DNA from: an uncultured Spirochaetaceae bacterium | GTDB lineage: Bacteria > Spirochaetota > Spirochaetia > Sphaerochaetales > Sphaerochaetaceae | Assembly (NCBI GenBank): GCA_944389975.1 | Contig: CALXOH010000008.1 | Location: forward strand, 1 to 64,000 | DNA: 64,000 nucleotides | Reading direction: 5' to 3' | In this document: positions 58,827 to 64,000 of the stretch, piece by piece | Numbering within the stretch: the first letter of the stretch is position 1 | How the letters are laid out: the number at the start of each line of letters is the position of its first letter | Translations under genes and position numbers: made by a program | Notes under the pieces: generated by a model | Seen by the model: only the letters and a program-made list of their open reading frames with translations | The model's database searches: none | What the model was told of the DNA's origin: nothing

Positions 58827-60419
58827 TCAGTTCTTCTTCCAGATTTCCTTGAACGTATGAACCCTGCCGCAATATGCGCACTCGAACTTCCCGTCGTGCG
58901 TCCTATGGAAAGTAGCGGGTACTCCCTCGCCGTTCACCGGATGCGATATGCACGCTTCGTTCGAGCAGCACAGGTCTGAGAAATTGTAGATGCGCGGTGG
59001 TGTATGCGTCCTGTACTTCTTCTCCACCCTGCCGTCCTTGATCAGATTCAGCGTGCAATAAGGAGCAAGGGCTGCAAGCCTCTTCAGATCCTTTCTGGAA
59101 AACTCGTACGAACCCGGACGGAAAATTATTCCCTTGAACTTGTCGTCCGAGCCCTTGCTTACCCACTCTCCTCCCTTTCCATCGTCGAGGCCCAGGACCG
59201 AAGAGATGAGCCTCATGTGATTCCTTATCGCCTTTGGCTCATCCCCTTTGCATATGTGGTCTATTACGATCCCATCGCGTATCGGTCGGACACCTTCCGA
59301 ATAGTTTTTGTTCTTTCCGTCCTTCTCCTTTCTTTCCTTTACTTCGATTATATACTCTTCGCTCTCGAAATCGGGATCCTTTTTCCTCTCACCTACGTAA
59401 TCATCCCCGATTTTTCCTCCGATGAGGGAAAGAAGCACGATCCTGCAATACATTCCGTTTATAGCCTGGCGCTCCCATGCGTTGAAACTCGTCTTATCGA
59501 GGAATGTCGGGATAGTCGGATGTTCCTTGTGCCTGGGAAGCGGATGATAGAACTTCGACCTCGGATCGATTAAAGGCATGAACTCCTTTCTGAATGTGAT
59601 CGCTTCGCGGAGGATCGCCTCTTTTTGCAATATCCTCTCGCCCATCCTCTCCAGCTGAGGGCGTGTAAAATACCACATGAGCGCAACATCCCCGCTCTTG
59701 ATATACTCCTCGATCGAGGGGAAGATACGGACTTCAAATCCGTTCTCCTTCATCTTGTCGATGTAACTATCGGGCATCATCAACTCTTCGGGAGCAACCA
59801 GGTCGACCTTGACCGAATCGAATATCTTCAATCCATCCGCCTTCGAATGCACTGTGCGCCCGTGATAGAGATCACCGACGAGTGCAAGGTGGATGTGAGA
59901 GAAATCCATCCCGTTGTCTTCAAGGAACGAGAACTCATCCAAGAGCTCCTGGGTCGGATGCTCGTGCTTTCCATCACCTGCGTTGATGAATGCGGGACGG
60001 TACGCCAGTCCGTTCCTTTTTGCGTATTCCCCGGTCTCCTCGGTAAGCCACTTGGTCAGCCCTTCGACCCTGCTTCTGACGATGAATATGGTGTTGTGGT
60101 ATCCGGAGAGCATGTTGAATGTGTCTGCATAGCTCTCACCTTTGTTTATGCTTGATGAGGAAGTGAGAAGTTCCGAGACCTTCGCGTGGTGGAATTTCGC
60201 TGCGTTTCTGAAAGATTCCTTCGTTCTGGTGCTGTCCTCAAGGAATACTTCGTAGATTCCGAAATCTGGATCGTTGATCCTGAACTCATCCATCTTCTTC
60301 TCATCATTTGCCAATATGGCATCCTTAAGTTCCTTTGTCTTCCTGAAGAAATACCTTCGCTCTTCGATCGAAAAATCCTCAATGACGTTGAGGCTTCGTG
60401 ACTTGAAAACTTCAGACAT
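58827..60419 (-). CDS. pyrBI: Aspartate carbamoyltransferase, catalytic and regulatory subunits fused
   Basis: A 530-residue fusion. Residues 1-360 are the catalytic PyrB part (EDSTRTKESFRNAA for carbamoyl phosphate, HPTQELLDEFSF, PLPRHKEHP). Residues 370-530 are the regulatory PyrI part: nucleotide-binding N domain (VIDHICKGDEP, LGLDDGKGGEW) and the zinc domain with CSNEAC and CAYC cysteines. In E. coli these are separate chains of a 12-subunit enzyme inhibited by CTP; single-chain forms are known from Treponema and Thermotoga. ATG 60419 (MSEVFK) has GGAGG five bases upstream, directly after the attenuator U-run; it overlaps the leader ORF stop. Confidence 0.92.
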   Translation of the reverse strand: MSEVFKSRSLNVIEDFSIEERRYFFRKTKELKDAILANDEKKMDEFRINDPDFGIYEVFLEDSTRTKESFRNAAKFHHAKVSELLTSSSSINKGESYADTFNMLSGYHNTIFIVRSRVEGLTKWLTEETGEYAKRNGLAYRPAFINAGDGKHEHPTQELLDEFSFLEDNGMDFSHIHLALVGDLYHGRTVHSKADGLKIFDSVKVDLVAPEELMMPDSYIDKMKENGFEVRIFPSIEEYIKSGDVALMWYFTRPQLERMGERILQKEAILREAITFRKEFMPLIDPRSKFYHPLPRHKEHPTIPTFLDKTSFNAWERQAINGMYCRIVLLSLIGGKIGDDYVGERKKDPDFESEEYIIEVKERKEKDGKNKNYSEGVRPIRDGIVIDHICKGDEPKAIRNHMRLISSVLGLDDGKGGEWVSKGSDDKFKGIIFRPGSYEFSRKDLKRLAALAPYCTLNLIKDGRVEKKYRTHTPPRIYNFSDLCCSNEACISHPVNGEGVPATFHRTHDGKFECAYCGRVHTFKEIWKKN

Positions 60420-60552
60420 CAGCTCCTCCAAAAAAAATCGGTCCCATGGGAGAATGGAAACCGATGAAATCTGAATTCATATGTCGGAAAACATGAATGC
60501 CCAAGCACTTGCATATCAATAGAGGATGCAAAACCTTGAAGCCTTTTTCCAT
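60412..60552 (-). CDS. pyrL: PyrL-like leader peptide of the pyrimidine operon (46 residues)
   Basis: ATG 60552 follows AAGGCGGAGAA and opens a 46-codon frame (starts MEKGFKVLHPLL, ends PIFFGGADV) that runs through the attenuator hairpin and its U-run and stops with a TGA eight bases inside pyrBI. In E. coli pyrBI a 44-codon leader ORF crosses the attenuator in the same way: at low UTP the polymerase pauses, the ribosome catches up and prevents terminator folding. The layout here is the same although the sequence is not. Another frame is also open from 60521, so translation should be shown experimentally. Confidence 0.65.
   Translation of the reverse strand: MEKGFKVLHPLLICKCLGIHVFRHMNSDFIGFHSPMGPIFFGGADV
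60430..60465 (-). terminator. Intrinsic attenuator in the pyr leader
   Basis: Minus strand: ATCGGTTTCCAT and ATGGGACCGAT form a 10-11-bp stem with one bulged T and loop TCTCCC, followed by eight Ts. The pyrBI ribosome site GGAGG begins right after the T-run. A strong terminator placed before the first structural gene implies transcription attenuation. Confidence 0.85.
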
Positions 60553-60570
60553 TTCTCCGCCTTAGATTTG

Positions 60571-60600
60571 AGAATACCAGTTAAGAGTGTGATTTGTCCA
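60571..60600 (-). promoter_or_regulatory. Candidate promoter of the pyr operon
   Basis: TGGACA (60600-60595) and TATTCT (60576-60571) are 18 bp apart on the minus strand; the start point would fall about 12 bp before the leader ATG. The -10 match is only moderate. Confidence 0.45.
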
Positions 60601-60702
60601 TAGAAAGAAAGACAAGCAAAGGTCAGCAAACAATTACTCACCCGCTACATTTGCCGTTCTTCTCCAGCCATTCCACATTGCCATGCCCTCCATTTCCATG
60701 AG

Positions 60703-60786
60703 TCAGAAATCCCTTCTTTGGAATTCTTTTCCTGTGACAAGCTCCCTATCAGAAAGGATTTTCCATTTCATTTCATCCAAATTCAT
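60703..60786 (-). pseudogene. Small ORF, possible remnant of a gene with a 33-bp-period promoter array
   Basis: ATG 60786 follows GAGG by eight bases and opens 27 codons (MNLDEMKWKILSDRELVTGK, ending RRDF) before TGA 60703; an upstream ATG at 60810 is in frame. Directly after the stop another frame reads THGNGGHGNVEWLEKNGKCS to a stop near 60640. The two parts could be one frameshifted small gene. I do not recognise a family. Its promoter region carries two 25-bp dyads 33 bp apart. Otherwise 60601-60700 shows nothing I can support. Confidence 0.35.
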
Positions 60787-60800
60787 CCCGATACCTCTAT

Positions 60801-60858
60801 ATTTGATCATTTAAAATTATCAAATAAGTGAGTATTTGATTATGCGGCATTATCAAAT
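60801..60858. repeat. Two 25-bp dyads with 33-bp period
   Basis: ATTTGAT and ATCAAAT arms form dyads at 60801-60825 and 60834-60858, whose centres are 33 bp apart; both end in TTATCAAAT. The second overlaps the stop of the HAD gene. They lie at the start of the small ORF above, the same arrangement as at the DUF4143 ATPase genes. Confidence 0.65.
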
Positions 60859-61500
60859 GTTGTCGATAATCGATATAAGATCTTGTGGAACATGAGCGCA
60901 CGGCTCGGGAGGGCCCGAGGGGAATCCGAATCCCCAGCTGACTGCGACAAAGCGTGCCTCAGCCGAATATGCACCTTTCTCATCGCTCTCGCTGTCTCCT
61001 ACGAGGACCGTCTCCGAAGGTAATACTCCAAGTTCCCTTATAGAGCACTCGAGTATCTCCTTCTTTCCCATCGATATCCCTTGGTCACTTCCGTGCACGA
61101 GGTCGAAAAGCGATGCAAACGGCAAAGATGAGATCAAAGAACGCGCAGCCCTCTCATCCTTCAGAGTCGATACAGTCAGCATGTACCCTTTATCCTTCAA
61201 AGCATGAAGGGTCTCCTCAAGCCCTGGATAGAAGGAGTACATGAATATGCCTTCTTCCTTGTATATCTTCCTGTATAAGTCTACAGCGTCGTTCCTTTTC
61301 TCTCCCTCAAGGCCGTAGACGATCCTGAAGCCCTCTTTGAGCGGTGGCCCGACGAATCGGAATTTCTCTTCCTTCGTAAGTTCTCTGGAAAAGCCCATGA
61401 TCGAAGCGGTCTTCTCCATCGTATGCCAGATTCCTTTGCTCGTGTCGAGCAAAGTTCCGTCAAGGTCAAACGAGACAAGTCTGATGCCCGATCTTCCCAT
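60853..61500 (-). CDS. HAD-family phosphatase
   Basis: A 215-residue HAD IA-type hydrolase. Motif I is LVSFDLDGTLLDT, motif II LTVSTLKDERAA, motif III the Lys of GISMGKKE, and motif IV VLVGDSESDEKGAY. It is phosphoglycolate-phosphatase-like and different from the HAD protein at 36497. Its ATG (61500) lies 35 bp inside the end of the inositol-monophosphatase gene, with GAGGG six bases upstream, so translation is likely coupled. With that neighbour it may form a small phosphatase unit. Substrate unknown. Confidence 0.85.
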   Translation of the reverse strand: MGRSGIRLVSFDLDGTLLDTSKGIWHTMEKTASIMGFSRELTKEEKFRFVGPPLKEGFRIVYGLEGEKRNDAVDLYRKIYKEEGIFMYSFYPGLEETLHALKDKGYMLTVSTLKDERAARSLISSLPFASLFDLVHGSDQGISMGKKEILECSIRELGVLPSETVLVGDSESDEKGAYSAEARFVAVSWGFGFPSGPPEPCAHVPQDLISIIDNI

Positions 61501-62239
61501 ATATGCCCTCTACGCTCTCTTTCGAGCCCGCTATTATCGATTTCACGTGGTGCCCGTCCATCCGGATGTCGACGACTCCACCTGCTTCCCTTACCAAAAG
61601 AACACCTGCTGCGACATCGTACTCTTCAAGCATCGTCTCATAGTATGCGGCAACGCGCCCCGAAGCGACGTACGAAAGTGAGATTGCAGCGCTTCCAAGG
61701 CTGCGCTGATCTGAAAAGAGCGAATAAAGGGAATACATCTTCTCGAAATACGACGATAAAAGTTCAGGATGCCTATGCGGAGGAACCATGATCGCTATGC
61801 TTTTTCTCAGAGCGAGCCCGCTTCTTACACGGATCCTCTCTCCGTTGAGGTACGCGCCCTTCCCCTTCTCCGCCCAGAAGTACTCCCCTTGCCTTGGCAC
61901 TGCAACGATGCCGAACTCGGTCTCGCCGTTCTCCTGGTATGCGATACTAACCGTATAGCACGGGAATGAGTTCATGAAATCCACAGTTCCGTCTATCGGA
62001 TCGATTATCCACCTATTTGGGGATCCTGAGATCTCCCCGCTCTCCTCTCCGAGGATCGAGTCCTGTGGGAAATGTTCGCGGATCGTAGAGATTATCAACT
62101 CCTCGGTGGCCTTGTCCGCCTCGGTCACGTAGTCGTTCTCCGCCTTTTCCTTCACACTTCTTGCCATCGCTTCGTGCGAAAGAAGGAATTCAGATGCCTT
62201 GCGCGCGGCATCCATCGCGACTTCAAAACGGCTTTTCAC
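61466..62239 (-). CDS. Inositol monophosphatase family protein
   Basis: A 257-residue Mg2+-dependent phosphatase of the IMPase/SuhB/CysQ superfamily. Metal sites are ILGEESGE (Glu), WIIDPIDGTVDFMNSFP (Asp-x-x-Asp with the GT) and the later Asp in EYDVAAGVLLVREAGG. It could act on inositol phosphate, 3'-phosphoadenosine phosphate or fructose bisphosphate. The start is GTG 62239, supported by GGAGGGG, and overlaps the upstream stop by 4 bp (GTGA). It forms a tight set with the following HAD phosphatase. Confidence 0.88.
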   Translation of the reverse strand: MKSRFEVAMDAARKASEFLLSHEAMARSVKEKAENDYVTEADKATEELIISTIREHFPQDSILGEESGEISGSPNRWIIDPIDGTVDFMNSFPCYTVSIAYQENGETEFGIVAVPRQGEYFWAEKGKGAYLNGERIRVRSGLALRKSIAIMVPPHRHPELLSSYFEKMYSLYSLFSDQRSLGSAAISLSYVASGRVAAYYETMLEEYDVAAGVLLVREAGGVVDIRMDGHHVKSIIAGSKESVEGIYGKIGHQTCLV

Positions 62240-64000
62240 CTTCCCCTCCGAATGAGTTCCTCTCCGATCACGGTTACTATCTTCCAGTCGGTTGATGAGA
62301 AACTTTCCTTGTCAAAGTGCTTCAAGTATGCGTACTCGAGTGAGAAACCGCCATCGAAATGGAGCACGAGAACGTTCCATTCCCCCTTCCCCTTTGAGTA
62401 CATCACCGCACCGGCGTTGTTCATCAGCTCCCTTAGCCTCAGTTCATCGTAGATCTTGTTCTTTGAAAGTATCACGGAAAGATCGTAGTCGAACATGCTG
62501 AACATCTTGTCCTTGCCATCGGTCTTCTGCTTCTCAAAGCGTTCCCTGACCACCCTCTCGAAGTACTCGATCACAGGGCGTTCCTCTTTCTCAAGGAATG
62601 TCTTGAAAACGCCCTTCTCATCCCCGAGTTTCTCTACTATCGCCTTTATGAACGGGGAATATTTGGGGCTCGCGACATCTATCGTCCCCCCTTTGGCTTC
62701 CTTCTCATCGGAAAGGGAGAACACGGTCTTTTCACCTGTAGCTTTATCCCTGATCACATCGGATGCAGAGAGTACGAAGACTTTTCCACCCTTCTCATCG
62801 TACTCGGCCTTCTCTTCCTTCCTCTCCTCCTCTTTCTCCCCTTCAGCAAATTCAAGGACTATCCCCTCGGGAGGAGTTTCAACAGTTTCAACTTTCCCTT
62901 CTTCTTTCTCTTCTTGAATAACGGGAGGCTCTTCCTCTTTTACTTCCCCTTCGGTTTCCGCATCCTCTTCTTCAGCTTCCGCAGGCTCTTCCACGACCTC
63001 GTCTTCCTCTACGAACTCAAGTTCCGATACATCGTGCCCTTCCTCTTCCAAGCTGAAAGTCTCGCCGCCCCCGTCTATTATCAAAGGGGTAGATGCGTTC
63101 TCATCGCTTTCCCTGACGCTCTGGTCGTACTCTTCGCTCTCATCCTCATCAACATCTTCACCTTCAGCGACCTCTTCCTCGTCAACCTCTTCGTAAAGGC
63201 CCTCCTCCGCCTTCTCAAACGGAGTGTCTTCCTTTATCTCGCTTTCACTTACAAGCCCTTTGGTTCCTTCGTCAAAGTCATCGTCATCGAAAAGGTAGAG
63301 CTGACCCTCGTCATCTCCATCGAGGTCCTCTTTCTCTTCCTCATCCGCGGGCAGTATCTCATCCTCGTCGAACGCTTCCTCGATCATGTGATCCTCGTCT
63401 TCCGCCTTATCCTCTTCCTTTGTAAGGCTTTCGATCACAGAACGGTTCTCTTCGTATTTCTTCCTGTTTTCCTCTATTTCTTCATCCGGAAGTGAGAAAC
63501 GGGACGGAAGTTCCTCTTCTTCAACCTCCTCCTTCTCCTCTTTCTCTTCCTGGAAGTCATCGTCGCTTTCCAGTACGAGCTTCACTTCCTCGGACGGGAT
63601 TGAATCATCCTCTTCCGATTTCTCCTCATCCTCGTCCAACAAATCATCGTAGATCGGGTTTTCATCCATCTTTATCTTTCCGAAGATCGTCGAGAGGAAT
63701 GTTCGCCTCTTTTCCGAGTCATCCCTGATCAGCAGGAGTTCGTATAGGCTTATGTAGAATCGCCCGTCGCCGAGTTCCTTCATCTTCTCATCCGACTCGG
63801 TATCGATCACCAGAAGCTTGTGTCCCAGCTTCGGAGTGGATGAAAGCTCCTCTCTTCTTCTTTCAAGGCGGAGGTGGAAAAGCTCAGGATTTACAAGCGG
63901 ATTGATCTCTTCAAGGCTTGAAAGTAGTACTACGTCGATCTTGTTGCCGTCGAATACATATACCCCGTAGTCATCGTCTTTGAAAAAGAACGACAATATC
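62236..64000 (-). CDS. Very acidic protein of unknown function, 5' end outside window
   Basis: At least 587 residues; the frame is open to the right edge, and the TTG at 63996 is probably internal. Residues 1-110 look folded (YGVYVFDGNKIDVVLLSSLEEI, RFYISLYELLLI). Residues 120-380 are extremely rich in Glu and Asp with little hydrophobic content, so likely disordered. A folded C-terminal part (about 400-586) includes SPFIKAIVEKLGDEKGVFKTF and VLVLHFDGGFSLEYAYLK. I do not recognise a family. It is coupled to the IMPase gene by a 4-bp overlap. The acidic middle may be a flexible linker or bind cations or basic proteins. Confidence 0.7.
   Translation of the reverse strand, partial: ILSFFFKDDDYGVYVFDGNKIDVVLLSSLEEINPLVNPELFHLRLERRREELSSTPKLGHKLLVIDTESDEKMKELGDGRFYISLYELLLIRDDSEKRRTFLSTIFGKIKMDENPIYDDLLDEDEEKSEEDDSIPSEEVKLVLESDDDFQEEKEEKEEVEEEELPSRFSLPDEEIEENRKKYEENRSVIESLTKEEDKAEDEDHMIEEAFDEDEILPADEEEKEDLDGDDEGQLYLFDDDDFDEGTKGLVSESEIKEDTPFEKAEEGLYEEVDEEEVAEGEDVDEDESEEYDQSVRESDENASTPLIIDGGGETFSLEEEGHDVSELEFVEEDEVVEEPAEAEEEDAETEGEVKEEEPPVIQEEKEEGKVETVETPPEGIVLEFAEGEKEEERKEEKAEYDEKGGKVFVLSASDVIRDKATGEKTVFSLSDEKEAKGGTIDVASPKYSPFIKAIVEKLGDEKGVFKTFLEKEERPVIEYFERVVRERFEKQKTDGKDKMFSMFDYDLSVILSKNKIYDELRLRELMNNAGAVMYSKGKGEWNVLVLHFDGGFSLEYAYLKHFDKESFSSTDWKIVTVIGEELIRRGR

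Noticed and set aside
60412-60521. Alternative leader frame starting at the ATG near 60516
   Set aside because: It is also open through the attenuator, but has no ribosome site; the frame from 60552 has AAGG-type pairing and a stop overlapping pyrBI.
1-64000. tRNA, rRNA, CRISPR arrays, prophage or integrative element boundaries
   Set aside because: No cloverleaf, repeat-spacer pattern, integrase or structural phage gene was seen; the 33-bp arrays have only two or three units with imperfect spacers and lie at gene control regions, so they are not CRISPR.

Overview
The window is a 64 kb, gene-dense chromosomal segment of a diderm anaerobe-like heterotroph, most probably a spirochaete of the Sphaerochaeta/Treponema kind. 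The reasons are indirect: a single-chain PyrB-PyrI aspartate carbamoyltransferase (an arrangement known from Treponema and Thermotoga), a small secreted beta-barrel-like protein ending in an aromatic residue, periplasmic solute receptors with spacer-rich AGGGSDS-type mature N-termini, frequent TTG/GTG starts and strong GGAGG ribosome sites. No rRNA, tRNA or CRISPR array was seen.

Layout. 1-2.46 kb: an IS605-type TnpB running off the left edge that has truncated an AAA/DUF4143 ATPase gene. 2.5-3.05 kb: a DUF2442/DUF4160 pair. 3.1-6.7 kb: MerR regulator divergent from a MATE pump, then a second, convergent MATE pump. 6.7-11.6 kb: long-chain acyl-CoA synthetase, the uncharacterised GGGtGRT protein with its NifU-like partner, a cupin and a small NTPase. 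11.6-19.8 kb: a LacI-controlled catabolic operon (split transketolase, TRAP transporter DctPQM, CitE-like lyase, acylating aldehyde dehydrogenase), with dctM frameshifted. 19.8-34.6 kb: a 13-gene GntR-headed acid-sugar locus (two mandelate-racemase-family dehydratases, a UxaA-type split dehydratase, 2-hydroxyacid dehydrogenase, FAH hydrolase, TAXI-TRAP transporter, two catalytically altered enolase-like proteins, glycerate kinase, M24 hydrolase). 35.1-44.6 kb: MATE pump, HAD phosphatase, two RNA methyltransferases, a SUFU/DUF2185 multi-domain protein, CorA with a short leader ORF, threonine ammonia-lyase. 44.6-52.2 kb: a sigma-54/PrpR-type controlled tripartite tricarboxylate transporter operon with amidohydrolase and SAF-domain dehydrogenase. 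52.3-54.5 kb: small outer-membrane-like protein, then an intact DUF4143 ATPase bounded by inverted 33-bp-period repeats. 54.5-60.6 kb: complete late pyrimidine operon pyrBI-E-F-DK-C preceded by a PyrL-like leader peptide and intrinsic attenuator. 60.6-64 kb: a small remnant with its own 33-bp-period dyads, HAD phosphatase, inositol-monophosphatase-family enzyme and a very acidic protein running off the right edge.

How it works together. Most genes serve uptake and breakdown of small carboxylates and acid sugars: three secondary transporters each with a periplasmic receptor, each locus with its own regulator type (LacI, GntR, sigma-54 activator). In all three a strong hairpin follows the receptor gene, suggesting receptor mRNA is made in excess of the membrane subunits. 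The glycerate kinase suggests the GntR locus ends in phosphoglycerate, but the adjacent enolase-like proteins lack most enolase catalytic residues, so their reaction is unknown.

Most notable: motif arrays with an exact 33-bp period beside DUF4143-ATPase loci (three loci, three different motifs), the divergent tandem enolase-like pair, an MgtL-like acidic/proline leader ORF before corA, a PyrL-like leader and attenuator before pyrBI, a PyrD-PyrK fusion, and a complete sigma-54 promoter with two helically phased activator sites.
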